This document shows positions 38,701 to 51,755 of a stretch of 64,000 nt of DNA, piece after piece; the stretch's first letter is position 1; each line of letters begins with the position of its first letter. The notes below the pieces were generated by a model, which worked only from the letters and a program-made list of their open reading frames with translations, made no database searches and had not been told where the DNA came from. The position numbers and the translations under genes are program-made. Source of the stretch: Quillaja saponaria (lineage: Eukaryota > Streptophyta > Magnoliopsida > Fabales > Quillajaceae); assembly GCA_029379385.1 (NCBI GenBank), contig CM055618.1, positions 13,402,134 to 13,466,133 of the forward strand, written 5' to 3'.

Positions 38701-41601
38701 GTTCAAGCACATGATATTCTTCCCCGCTATTTTCGTTTCTGCTACTAGCCTACTTGATAAAACCTCAGTGCACATAAGTTGTCACTGAAGGCTTGGAAAT
38801 TACTGTCAAGGTGACATAAAGTGGAAAGCATTTCAGCAAGAAAAGCTTATAGCTAATTCTAATATAAAGTAAAAATACATCCAGAAATCAATACCCTGGT
38901 GATTTATGGACACCATATAGACTATTTTGGTCTACTAAAGCTACATACTTCTGAAACATATATATTCAAAGATCCAAATTTTAACAAGTCAATCAGAAAA
39001 GCATATTATTATCATTGTCAGTTACGAAGTGATGCATTAATGTCTGAAATATATGAGCTACTAGGTCATTGAAGTCCATTTCAATTTTTCAATTAAGAAT
39101 CGTGATTATGATTTTTGAATAAATGAAACACCTAGAGTCCCACAGAAACAAATGATCAGAAGTATGCAAAAATACAAGCCAAAGGAAATAAGATCCATAG
39201 CATAAAGCAAAATTGCCACTAAATTTAAATAAAATGAAATCAGAGGATGGAAAAGATCATAATGAGAGATATTGTTTCTGTATGAGTGTTTTAACTCACA
39301 TAGTGTAGCATTCCCATGTCCTTCCTTCCACTTAAAGGGAAGTTTGAGAGGAGTTTTTTTCCTTGCACTTGGTGGACTAGAACTTGATCTCTTCTCAACT
39401 GAAGTAACAGTAGAAGCAAGACAAGGCAAACAGTTGCTTGGAAGAATCCCACAATTATCCAATAACCCGTGCTCCTTTTTTGAACGTGCATCCACCGTGG
39501 AGATATCATCAAGGAACACAGGTTGATTTGCTTCATGCAAACCTCCATCACATTTTGATTGAGAATCAATATCATCTGCATTCAAGATGTGAAGGTTTGA
39601 ATTTCTAGCAGGCTCACTAACAGAGTTTCGTGCAGAAGACCCTGATAATAAGTCCCCCAGTTTTTGCATTTGATCAGTTGAATTTCTACAATAGTCATCT
39701 CTTGAAGCCGGAATGTTTAATATGGATCCACCTTCAAACCCATCTAGGGACAATACATCTGCAGATATATCATATTAATAATACTCTTGAAGGTAAACAA
39801 CTTAACATGTATGATCAATCAAAAAGGGTATAAGGAGAAGTTATATTTTTTCTAGGTAGATATGTCTGAAGTTCAAAACTATACCATCTGGAACACTTTG
39901 GTAATCTTCATCACAGTCAGAGTCAAATATTGCAACTGAATCAAACCATGCCTCGTCAACATTTCCTGCTATTATCATTGTAGAGGAACAAACTCAGACG
40001 ATTGGGCATAATATGCACAGTTATCGCGGCAGCTAATGTTCCAATTTCCAGTGACAAGCAAACAACTAAAAGAAGTAAAATAATTAGAAAAGCCCACTTG
40101 TCTCTAAGGACAGAGTTACCACGCAGCTGCAACTAATGTTATAGTGAGCAACAAAGCCAGAAGAAGTCCACAAAGAAATAAATATGAAAAAATCACCAGC
40201 TCTTTTATATAACCATTTTCTAATAACTGAGTCTATAAGCTAAAAGCAAGAAGGTCAATGGAGTAGTTATTCAGTCCTTTATTAAATAAATGTTTAGAGC
40301 AGTGCCTCTTTAATGGAGGCAAGTAAGAATTAAGAAGAAACATAGACTGATAGAAAACAAGAAAAAGAAATTCCAAGAGGACCGTATCCTGGAAGATCAT
40401 ACTTAAATCTGAACTACTTCAGATGGCCATTCATGGCAGTATGCCACTTTTTGGTTTTACCGTCCCTGCATGTAGTCTGTAGTATTAAAAAGCTAATTAC
40501 ATTAACCATTGCTCTTTGTAAAGTGTTTGAAAGTCTTATTTCAAAATAATACACGCTAACCATAAAACAATGAACATAAATCCGTAGTTGTTTGAACTTT
40601 AATATTTATAACAGGAAGAAGAGATACTGTTTGAACTAGCAAGCACCAGAGAATAGGAATTTCCAGTGTAATGGTGAAATGCATAAATATTGAAGAGAAC
40701 ACAGCTCCAAAAAAAAACACTCTTGGGCTGAACTGACATGGTGACACCAAGAGATGAAACCTAGCAGAGCTAATCTAGACCAGCATAACTGATATTGACT
40801 TACTGAATAAAATTTAAACTTTCGATAATGTTCCAGAGAAGCATATTGCAACTTCAGAAACTCGCTCAAAACAAAAGTATCACCACTAACTACAGTATCA
40901 CTTTTTCTATAGACATGATTATTATCTCCTTGATCCTCAAGCTGAATTCCAATACCACCCTTCAACAGAAGAACAATGCTCTAAAGCTGCTTTCACTCAC
41001 AAGTTTTATGCAAAGGGAAAACTGGCTATCAGTGACTTACTTTCATCATTTATCAAATATCAGACAAACTCTTATAATCTCCAATGGACACAAATGTAAA
41101 TCATGTTTTCAGTTATGAATTGCAACCAAATTAATAAAATTATCATCTCAGTTGGTCTCGGAAACAATATCTTTGTCCAACCTCCTCCAAGTCAAACAAC
41201 AACCTATGACTCAAGCTAAAAGATAAAACTGTAACATTTCCTAAGGTCAATATTCCAACCACCAGAAATGCAGTTTAACAAAATCATTTTCCAAACAAAA
41301 ACCCACCAAATAAATACACCAGAAAATCAATTTGAGCTCGAAAAGATAATCAAATTAAGAATCTTTTTTGTTTCCCCTCATTGCTAAATCATTCCAGAGA
41401 TAGAAATATACCTTGGAAAGCGGGGTTGGTGAAGGAACGATCAAGTTGGGCAGACCTATCAACCTTGTCCAATGATTGATCAGATAACCGAGATGATACT
41501 CTTCTTCTGATTCCTCCTCTCCTTCTCTTCCGAGCTTTCTTCTTCGACGAGCTCAATCTCCCTCCAACACAACCCTGAGGCGTTGACACACACGCCCCCA
41601 T
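35737..41601 (-). CDS. DUF1336 (EDR2 C-terminal domain) protein, CW14-like
   Basis: Nine exons: 41601-41412, 39968-39885, 39758-39300, 38351-38216, 37827-37665, 37322-37194, 36840-36646, 36099-35977 and 35847-35737, with continuous phase, giving 529 residues. The N-terminus [14 protein letters not shown] predicts N-myristoylation at Gly2 and palmitoylation at Cys4, followed by a very basic stretch ([15 protein letters not shown]), so membrane attachment is likely. The acidic motif [20 protein letters not shown] follows, then a Ser-rich linker. From about residue 245 the DUF1336 domain runs to the end ([38 protein letters not shown]). The family is related to EDR2; its molecular role is unproven. 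The last intron uses a GC donor (CAG|GCAAGT), and intron 1 has a tandem acceptor (TAGCAG). It is close to At1g10410 / At1g59650 (from memory). Confidence 0.92.
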
Positions 41602-44600
41602 ATCTCTATCTCCCTCTCAGATCGTCCCTTTCCTTGAACCCACCATCGTCTCTGATAGTTATAATGCTCTATCACAGCGACAGTGAAAAAAAGAGAGATA
41701 GAGATAGGGACAGACACAGCAAAATAAAAGCCTAAACCACCGTTTGTTTGTGTTTGTTTTTGAAGAAAGACTCCAACTTCTCTCCAAAATTGAAGTCACT
41801 AAATAAAATCTCAAAAGGACAAATAGAGAAAAGAAAAAAAACAACTCTAAGAAACTTTCACAGTGACGGCAGAAGTTGTTATTGGCATCAAATTGCTGCC
41901 TTCTACTGGTGGTAGTGCAGGGAAGGGACCCAACTATAGGAAATGATTTGCCACGTGTAAGAATCTTGTTAAGTGAACGTGTGAAAGCCTGGCACCAGTA
42001 CGTGGACCAGCTTCCACAGGGTTTTGGAACTTTGGATTTTACCCAACGTTGTTTCACAATCTCATGTAAATTATGAAGTATGAAAGTATCTTTATCTTTG
42101 TACAATTATAAGTATATTCATAATTGTCAGCAAGGACAAAAAAGCTGCTCTACTACAGACACATATTTTCATCAATTACAATGGGGTCGCCCAAAACTTG
42201 TTTGATTGCAATATTTTTCATTTTTATAAAAATAAAAACAAGAGGAAAATACAAGAAAAAGTGAAAGCTAACCCATGCATGCTAGATTTTCACCAAACTG
42301 TAATAACCTATAAAAAGGGGTAATGAAAGTGATTCTCTCGCAAAATGTTACCTAACCAAAATTATTGTGTATTTTATCATTGATTTTATAAATGTTGAGG
42401 GTCCGGGACCCAAAAGCCAAAATGCAACAAATGCATAGTCCAAATCTTGACAAACACTGGTAGAAGCCAGAAGGGTTGGACAACTTGCACGAACAAAACA
42501 ACATGGATAAAATGATAAGAGCCATGGCATTGAGCCATGGATGGTAATAGCTAGCTAAGACATGGATGTACATCTATGAGAGAGGTAGTAGCTATACGTG
42601 TAAGAATTTGCAAAATTGGGACACCACATAGGGAAAATTTCTTTAAATGCTCCCACGTTTATGTCAATGATTGCCTTAGAACTTGAAATTTCTCACCTAT
42701 AGTTGCGGTGTTGCACAATGTAGCCCTATATGGTACACTTTAAAAAATAATTAAATAAAAGGGTGCCCTTGGACTATAAATCCAAATACTCTATGCTTTT
42801 GTTACCAAACACAGAAATTCAAGTTCTAAGCTTTACCAACTCCATTTATATTGTTTTAGTATCTAATGATTACAAGATTTTTTTTATTTTTTTTTGGGAT
42901 TTCTTTTCCTAATCAAATATTTATATGATTCAATTTTTCCCTATTTAATTAGATTCTCTAAGATATTTTTTCTATTTCCCAATCAACTCAAATTACTATT
43001 ATTTTTTTATTCAATAAATCCCAATTCTCGGAATACATGTAGAAATTTGATAATCCTAAAAAATATTAAAAATATTTAATTTTTTTAATGATTGAATTAA
43101 TATTTATCATTTAGATTCTTTAAAGTCTAAATCAATATAATTTGATTAAAGATTCAATTAAGAAATCATTAAAGGTAACATTAAAAATGATATAATATTT
43201 AAGAAGCAAAATAATAGTTAAGTCTTTATATAAAAATCAAAGAAAAAACCAAGTGGAGTTCGATATTTTATAAACTAAATTTAATCAATATTCGAGCTAT
43301 ATATTTTATGGTATTGCAGTCTTAATCAAATTAGTAATAAATTAATAAAGAACACTTGCTCGCAAGTCTCCGGCCATTTGGAATTGGAATAATAGAAACT
43401 TCCAACTGAGTTTAATTAACCTATTTAAGTAGTACTCTATTAGTTGGACGTTACCTAGCTATTTCTTTTTTTCATGAAATATAATATGGAAGATTTTACT
43501 GCCACAACCTTCCTAAAAGAATTCAAACTCAAGAAATCAATGAAAAGTGCACACTTTCTCCGACCATATATAAATTTTTTGAGGATAGTAACTTCATTTA
43601 TATATGATTTATTAATTGCTCAATATCTCTGTAATCTATGTTTTATAATTAAAGGATGAAAGTCAAACTGGATTATTCAAGTCTGGAATCAAAGTTGAAT
43701 TCAATGAGAATGCTATTTGATATTCAAAAATAATTTGAAATAGTACTTGAATTTGAATTAATAATCAAAATAATAATTGTTTTATTATAAAATATAAATA
43801 AAAAGTTGTGTTTTTATTTTTTTCCAAAATGCCCTAAAAAATAAATATTTGAATTTGTTTATGTTCAATTTAATTGTATTCAAATTTGAATTAATATTCT
43901 AAACTTTTTTTTTTTTAATTTTAAATATTAGTTAAGTGAAAAAACAAAATTAAAATTACAAAAGTTAATAGTAAACAGTGAATCAACGGATTAACTAATT
44001 TTTTGGGACCTCAATTTCAGTGCTTGACGAAATTTAATTATTATCTCCTTCTAAAAATCACTACATTCGAGTAATTGACTAATTGGCTCCTCATATAAGA
44101 ACAAAATCATCGTTTTCTTCAACTAATTAGGATACCGAGGGGTACGTAATCGAAATACCCAATCAAATATGGCTGAGGTCAGCCTGAGCTGAACCTGATT
44201 AACATTGGGATCATCTATTTATTTTTTAGGCCATTGGGATCATATATTGGAAGCTTGTATTTCCAAGAGGGAAATTTTCAAACAAGCAGTAGTGACTAAC
44301 AAGGAAATATAAAATTGTCAGTGCCAATAAACGTGTAGATGTGAAGGGGCAATGGCCCAATCACATGTAATGGGCTCATTATGCGTATAAGAACATCTTG
44401 TCCACTGTGAAGTAAGAGATATACGTTTCTGTTTGTCCATAATTTCCTTCACCTCCAAAGCACCACCAAAACAACAACTTTCCGCAAGGTAGTACATATG
44501 CAGATATGAAATTACAGGACAATTCATGAATGGTAAAAGATAAAATCTCAAACTTAATAAACAACCTAAAAGTCTCAAGAAAGTAATCATGAAGAAAATG

Positions 44601-45757
44601 AGGAAGAGGAAGAGAAGATTAGTTTGAGATCTCTACAAAATATAGAAAACGCATGATGAAGCATGCAAGAATGAGATTTTATGTTTTAGGAATTAACTTG
44701 CTTCCACTCAACTGTCTCCTCTTTTGTATCTTTTACTTTTGTGGATACATCATACACACAGCCACACATTCATAAGAGATCTCAATTTTTTTATTCCTCA
44801 GTTATGTAAAGAGAAACCATTCCAATATTGAAGTTTCATCACAGAGATTGCAATGGTATGACATGCCAATGACTTAACAGGAAGCTCAACTGTAGGAATT
44901 TGCACGGGCTTTCAACAATCATGGTGCCAAGTGGCAATATCTCTGGATTAAATGCTCTCGTCGTATTTGTCATCAAGCTAAAAACATTCATAGCGAGTAC
45001 AAAACGATGTCACAATAACATAAGGTAGATTGTGCAAATTTCTTCTTTGGCTAGGTGATCACTTTGAATTTCAGTTGAGGTTTTTAGACAAACAGGGAAC
45101 ATGCAAATTTCCCTGTACACATAAACGGAGGGTATTAAGGTGAATACAAATGAGGAGACAAAGTAACTGTCAACGCAAACAAAATAAAGCATACCAGTGA
45201 GTACAGCATAAATTACATCAAGTGGTTTGTGTGCATAAAAGCTAACCATATCATACCTTTCTAGCTGTTAGGGAGATACTTAGGTTATGAGCTGCAGATT
45301 AAGGCTCTGACTTGTTGATATAGGCACACTGCAAAGTGCCAATCACTCAGTATGTAAATCATGTTTCACATAACACCTTTGCCACTTGGCAATACACAAC
45401 CGCCTAATTGCTTCATCGAATTGCCTCTGGAACAGTGTGGTTGAACTTACCGTCCTCCTGAAAGAAATTATGAACTGGATCGTACTACCAAAATAGATTG
45501 GAGATGCAATTTGATTTTATAGCACAGAGTATACACTCCAGTCCAGTCTCCGCAAACCAAGGATATAATATATATATATATAGAGAGAGAGAGAGATAGT
45601 AGGAAGAATGAGGACCAAAAGAATGAGATCATACTCCTTCCGAGATATTAAAAGATTTGCACATTTGCTTGACTTTCATTTTCACATGTTAAATTTTCTC
45701 TTGGAGAACATGCCCGCCATCTTACAACACTATGAACATTGAACAATATATTAAGTT
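41602..45757. other. Intergenic 4.1 kb between DUF1336 and coiled-coil genes
   Basis: 5' UTR and promoter of the DUF1336 gene (41602-42100), then mostly AT-rich DNA with no recognised gene. A (TA)n(GA)n compound microsatellite lies at 45567-45595. Positions 44280-44600 contain an open stretch on the minus strand without recognisable family. The part above about 45300 is probably the 3' UTR of the coiled-coil gene. Confidence 0.5.
45567..45595. repeat. (TA)n(GA)n compound microsatellite
   Basis: TA dinucleotides pass directly into about six to seven GA dinucleotides. Probably in the 3' flank of the coiled-coil gene. Confidence 0.9.
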
Positions 45758-48700
45758 TTAATGACTGTGCCCTAACAGAGAGGAAAATTGAGAAGAGTCA
45801 GAGGATATCTGCATTGCATTGTCTCTTTGGGAACTCCCAGCAACCTTTTCTGGAGCTTCATCATTAGTGTCTTGAACTACAACTTCAATCCTAGGCAAGA
45901 ATTTTCATAAAGTTTTTTTTAAGAAAAATGACAATCCTGGGCAAGAATTTTCATAAAGCTTTTATTAAAAAAAATGACAAGTTACAATTGAATAATATTC
46001 CTCACTATGCTATTTCATATGTCATTGACAGTATTGGTTTTACCTATTATTTTCCTTTTCCATAACCAAGTCACTTCCTTCTTGTTGTTGCAATATTGAG
46101 GAGAATACCCTTTTATCCTGGCACAGGAAAACCAAAGCAACTCACTGGCAGATTAAAATGAATTTATTATATTTTATAAATCAAATAGGAAAAAGTGATT
46201 GCTAGAGGCATTGAATTAAGAGCTAAAATATTTAATCACAATTTCAATTGAGCAGTGCAAGACTATTAGGCCATATTGTAACAACGGCGTCTCTAAACAA
46301 GCATCTTGGCAGGTCAGATCAAACATTTAGCAAATACCCATTGAGAAGTAACTCTTTAAATACAATGCCTCGCGCCATACAACTGGTTTCTCAAAAGTGA
46401 AATATGCAGAGGCTAGCAGTCCAAGGACAAGTTATATTGAAATTCAAATGAAATCTTTTCGTCCCAGGGAAAAAAAATGCTTAATATTTTACCTCTTGAT
46501 TCATACATGTGACAGTGTCTTGAATCTTCTGTAAGATCAGTCTTAAACTTCCCACTTCAAAATGCAAGGCCTGATTTCCAAATATGTTAAGAGAAGTTGG
46601 AAACTAATAATCACTGAAAAGTTATAGTAACAATCAGAAAATTTAAAGTCAAACCTCCTTCTCAGATATTAAATTTTGTATCACTGCATCCTTCACTGAT
46701 AGAGTATTCTGAAGGTGAGGCTGGTTAAGAAAAAACACCAGATGTCTTTGGCAAAAAAGTGCAAGTTAATTTTTGGAATACTTAATTAGAACAGTTAGAT
46801 AATTAAGGCTTATATGGATATATCTTCTATTTGAGTTTGGAAATTGTTGCTAATTTTTGCCACTTCCAGTTTTGCTTCTAGTTCTGAGATGACTTTATCC
46901 TTTCTTCTTAACTCATCCTCGTTATTTTTCAATTTATTTCTAAGAGCACAAATATTTTCTGCATTAAAATACAAAAAGATTAGAGTTGTCTTTAGTTCTA
47001 ATAAAACATATACCAATTAATAAAATGTTATTACAGTGTAGTACTGGGAAATCCTTATTGTTCTTAGAGAGGCCAAAAAGTTATGATGCGGTTTCCAACA
47101 GTCAATAAATTGTAAATGATGCAATACATATTGTTGAAAGTAAAAAGTACTATATTATGAAGACTTTAAGGCAGGTAACCGGAATCTTGACATTACCCAC
47201 AAAAGTCTTCTCAAACACAGAAACCAGATCCATTTTGCTCTTCAAGCTAGCCACTGAATACAGAATAAAAAGTGTTGAAAGAAAACTTATTAATTAATGT
47301 GATACTTCCATCTCAAACTTGTCTGAAGTTTCAAAATGGGCACAATTTTGAAGAAGTTAGATTTCTGAAATTTACTTGCCTACTTCCTCTTTTTCATTGA
47401 CAAGCGTCTGCACTTTATCTACAACATGCTTGACAGAAAGGAACTCCTTTTCTATTGAGTCAAATAATAATAAATGGGAGTTTATCTTCTGAGAAAGGAC
47501 ACTGAGCTTCCTATCTCTTATTTCAATTGATCGTTTCATCTCACAAGTAGATTCCTGCATAATGCATTATATTAATTAATAAGAGATTAAATTTACAAAT
47601 TCCTAGAATCCTAGTTATGATAAAATTTCCACACTCCAATCTGGAGAACATTAATGCCATTGCAAGATGATTTTCTTTGTATATGGATTCTTACTGAATA
47701 ACAGCACACTTCTTTTATCTTTTCTTTTTTTATCAGTGAGGGGGAAGGGAGAATAAACCCTCAAGTAGGCTTTCTAGGAGAGTTGACCCTTGGCCTCTTA
47801 GATAGGCAAGAATAACAGGTGCCGCTAGACCACTCAAGGCCCTGACCTGAATAACAGCACATGATATTACTGAACAACAAATGAATTGAACACAATTCTT
47901 CTTACGATGAAATTCCGACATTATAATCTACAACACATTTATCCTATAACAAGATGAGTTTCTTTGTTTCCATAAGAAGTGATAGCCTTTAGTTAATCAG
48001 ATGTCTACAACTCCCAACTCGAAATTTCTACTGATTAACAATAGAATTTTATTTTAGTCAAACTAAAATGAGTGTCACAAATTGACGAATCAAACAAATT
48101 ATTGATGCATCTTTCAAGGAAAATTCAAATGAAGTTGCAAGATGCAAAGTATGAGCACTTGAAACAGGAAATGACGGAAATTTTTTAAAAGATCAAAACT
48201 TAATAGTACAACTAGAAACTGAAGAAAGCACTAGGCTTGCCAACGTATATATACAATTTCGCTATAAAAAAGAAATCCAGGAACAATTACTATGCTGTTC
48301 CAGTAACAACCTCTCAAACCACAAGAAACATAACTCACTACTTGAAAACCAAGAATGTTATTCACAATTCTGAAGATCATACAAAGGCATAACGAACAGC
48401 CAAATACTCGCCTCGTATGCATTCACAAAACTTTCCCTTGATTGAAGTAGGTTATGTACGGTTCCATTCAACTCCTTTTGCTTGTTTTCAAGCAAAGTAT
48501 TGTCATTTTGAAGGTAACTCACCTGCAATTACAAGCGTGAATTAAAACTATCTAACAAGCATTTCCACAAGCACGTGAACACCAAATTACGGGGAAAATG
48601 CACAAACCTTTCTTTCAATTTTCTGGCGCTCTTCATTGGACAAAGCCAATTCAGCCTGCAATTCCTGTAATTGTCTATTATGTTCCCCTTCAGTTTGCTT

Positions 48701-48994
48701 CTGCTTCTGTAAAAAATATCAAAATCAATTTTCCACGAAAATGAAACCGAAAAATTATACACATTATACAATCAAGGAAAAACCTGAACATCAAGTAGGT
48801 GTTGTTCGGTGGCTGATCGTTCCCTTTCCTGAAATGCTCAAATTTCAGAAAGAAATAGAAAATCAATCACACATAAACACATGGAAAACGAAAACGACGA
48901 AGGTGGTGATGAAAATTCTTACTCTGAGCTCTCGAACTTCATGGACAAGAGCTTGAAGTTGAAGCTTGAATTTGGACAGTATTAGCAATTCCAT
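45758..48994 (-). CDS. Coiled-coil protein of unknown function, with U12-type and GC-AG introns
   Basis: I do not recognise a named family. Eleven exons give one continuous frame of 346 residues: 48994-48923, 48828-48784, 48706-48608, 48522-48412, 47554-47380, 47253-47197, 46958-46822, 46714-46655, 46570-46493, 46117-46044 and 45890-45758. Start MELLILSKFKLQLQALVHEV. Nearly the whole protein is predicted coiled coil, rich in E, K, Q and L heptads (ELQAELALSNEERQKIERK, NKLKNNEDELRRKDKVISEL), with a Ser-rich C-terminal tail ending SLLGHSH. Introns 4 and 5 fit only with GC donors (GAG|GCGAGT, TAG|GCAAGT). Intron 7 fits only as a U12-type AT-AC intron (ATATCC ... TTCTTAAC ... CAC). A SINE sits in intron 4. 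A structural or scaffolding role is inference. Confidence 0.8.
45886..45978. repeat. 46-bp tandem duplication across the last intron's 3' splice site
   Basis: Two direct copies start at 45886 and 45932 (CAATCCTRGGCAAGAATTTT). On the minus strand each copy contains a YAG|GATTG acceptor. The distal copy's acceptor (CCCAG) lies about 46 nt upstream of the one used (CCTAG) for the last exon of the coiled-coil gene. Confidence 0.85.
46715..46821 (-). other. U12-type AT-AC intron (intron 7 of the coiled-coil gene)
   Basis: A 107-nt intron on the minus strand. The 5' splice site ATATCCATAT matches the minor-spliceosome consensus ATATCCTTT at the first six bases. A TTCTTAAC branch-site element lies about 10 nt before the CAC 3' end, the spacing required for U12 introns. 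Removing it joins GAT and CTT in phase 0, giving IEDLQNTLSVKD. No GT or GC donor near the exon end restores the frame convincingly. Without splicing, the frame stops three codons later. Confidence 0.75.
47709..47846 (-). mobile_element. tRNA-derived SINE, 138 bp, with 15-bp target-site duplication
   Basis: The insertion is flanked by perfect direct repeats CTGAATAACAGCACA at 47694-47708 and 47847-47861. Read on the minus strand, the body starts GTCAGGGCC and has a Pol III box A-like TGGTCTAGCGG and a box B-like GGGTCAACTCTCC about 40 nt later. It ends in an A-rich tail (AAAAAAAGAAAAGATAAAAG). It lies in intron 4 of the coiled-coil gene, in the same orientation, about 155 bp upstream of the exon 5 acceptor. 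Non-autonomous; it depends on LINE machinery. Confidence 0.85.
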
Positions 48995-51755
48995 TTACCC
49001 TCCAAAATCGTTTCCGAGTTCGTTTGTCTACCTTAAATTTGCTTCGCAATTCGCATTACGTTAGGGTCTTATTCTTGAAACGACGGCGTTTCCAAGAGCT
49101 CTAACCACATGAAAAGACTGTCGTTTGCAAAAAGCCGCACATATCTAAAATGAACGTCGTTTCCCGCCTGACCATAAACTATATATAAATGGAGGGCTGG
49201 AATTTGAATTTTTAAGATTGGTAAAATAATAATAAAATTATTTTTATTTAATTGTTTTTAATAAAACATATATTGTTTCGAATATTAATATGAATTTGAA
49301 TACTACATAAAACTATTTTTTGAATACTAAATAGAATAATACATTATCCAAAAATTTTAATTCAATTTGGAGACCACCCCTGCATAATAAAGTTCAAATT
49401 TTTAGTTTAGTCATCAAATAATATTTTCGGTCATTTTTATATTCTAAAATTCAAAATTTTTTAATTAAATTATATTCTTCCATTCTCTTATTATGCATAA
49501 ATAAAGTAATTTTACATAATGTAAGGATAAAATAACTAAAAAAATGTAGCAAAATATAAAAATAACTTATTACGTTATTATCTGTATATTAAGTGTGATT
49601 ATTTCGTTAATTTATAACGTGTAATAGAAGAATAAAACTTGATTGATAAATTTTGAATATTTAAAAAAAAAATTAACTGAAAAAAAAAATTATTGAATAA
49701 CCTTATTAATAACTGATATAATCCTGAAGGACTAAAATAATATGTGAGCCTAAAGTTAAACCTACATTCTTAGGCTTGGTAATACTCTTTGGAAATATGC
49801 ATATCTTTATGAAAAGTGTAAATCAATTTGTTTATATTTTAATAAATAAATAAAACTATAGTGCTTTTACTTTGGATTTTTGTAAGTCACGAGTACTACT
49901 TATTGAGTATAGCTTAACTTTTAATAAAAATTTGTATTTATTATTTGATTAATTAATACTAATTAATTATTTATCATTAATTATTAATATTTATTATAAT
50001 TAATTTAAATATTAAGAATAATTTTTATATTATTTTACTTAATACTATTACTATGATTTTTTTTTAAAATAGCAAGAAAAGCATAATATTTCTTAAAAAA
50101 TCAAAATATTACTAAATCAAGCTTTAACCTGATTTGAGTATACGTATACATAAAATTTTTGATTTTATCTTCTCGACAATCTCATTTGAGCAAATCAATG
50201 ATATTTATTTTATTTTTTTTGGAGAAGGAGACATCTCTCTAAACATTTTTTATTAAATCATTCATATTCTAAATTTTGATGAGAAATAAATGTATATTTT
50301 TGTTAGTTGAATTACTAATTAACTAGTATATTGCTTATGAGGAGGAGGAGCCACGCCGAGGCCACGGGCTAAGTTTTTCAATTATCTTTTTAGTATGTCC
50401 AGTATTTGTAGAGCCGAAGGTTACAATCAACCTCAGTCTCTTGGCCCGCCCAATTATCTTCTCTCTTGATGACATGTGGTATATTGAGCTTTTTAATTTC
50501 TTGAAAATTTGCAGATCCAATTAAACTTATTTGTTAAATAAAAAACAATGTAAAATATTACTTGAGGGTTACATCATTTTCTATTTTAGTTATGTAATTT
50601 TATTTTTAATTCATGTCTTTCTGATTCAATGTAAAAAATATATTAGACAATTTTATTTTAATTCAATAATTTTGACTTGATTAAGAACTCAATTAAAAAA
50701 ATAAAATCATGAATGACTATCATATAATATATTGAATCAGGGGGAGGATGTGATTAGAAAAAATAATATTTTACTGACCAAAATAAAAATTATGTAATAT
50801 AAATTAATGCATATGAAATGATCATGAAAAATTTTAGTTTGACTTATTTATTAAACGAGACTTAAAATAAAAATAAATCTCAATTTATTCAAAATAATAA
50901 GTAAGCTCGAGTTAGTATGATATATTTACACCTTTAAAATTAGTCTATTAATTCTCGTGGTTGATATTAAATAAACATTTTAAATTTCATTGTGGTACAA
51001 AAAATGAGTGGTTGTGAAATCTGAACGAAATAATAATTTTTCTTCTAAATGATTGAAACTTTAAATATAATAAATAATGAGATAAAAAATATATATTATA
51101 TTTATTCTTGATTAATTTATTATTTAAATAAAAATATTAATATAAAACCAGCTCGAGCAAAGGGAAATTTCTGAGTTGGCCCCTACCCATAGGTGAGGTC
51201 CAAATGACGATTGCACTTCAGATCTAGAAAGAATAGCTTGTAATGACAACTAGATTTAGAAATAGTTTGAAAAACAAACCCCAAACATGTCAAAACCCTG
51301 ACCTTTAGGGTCCCTTTCAAGCTAGTATTATTGGGGAGGTTAAGTAAGATCAGGTTTCTCTAGAATTTTTTTTTAAAAATTCCTTAATCTTAATCATGTA
51401 CAATTTTTTTTAAATCTTTTATTATTTATTTAATTAATATAATTAAATATTATATTATAAAAATACTTAATTTATTATTACTGTTGTCACTATCGTTATC
51501 ACCATCAATGTCGGTAGCTCCACCATCATCAGCTTCATTCCTGTTCCTCGCACTCCATCTCTTCCTCTACGGGGTTCACTCGTAACACACAATCTTTATA
51601 TGAAAGTTTCTTGTTTTCCCCACCACATAAAGGTGGATACTTCTCTCAGGTCCTGGTATTGACACCATTCTCCATCTTAACCTTTTTGCCGCTTTTCTGT
51701 AGGCTGATTCTTCCTCCAACTGATGACGGAGTCTCTCTCCCTATTCATGAAAATA

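Noticed and set aside
44318..44590. 90-codon open frame on the minus strand between DUF1336 and coiled-coil genes
   Set aside because: No recognisable family, no splice partners and composition like its surroundings; not called as a gene.
48413..48426. GT donor at GAGGCGA|GTATTT for coiled-coil intron 4
   Set aside because: Joining it to the exon at 47554 gives an immediate stop; the GC donor keeps the frame.
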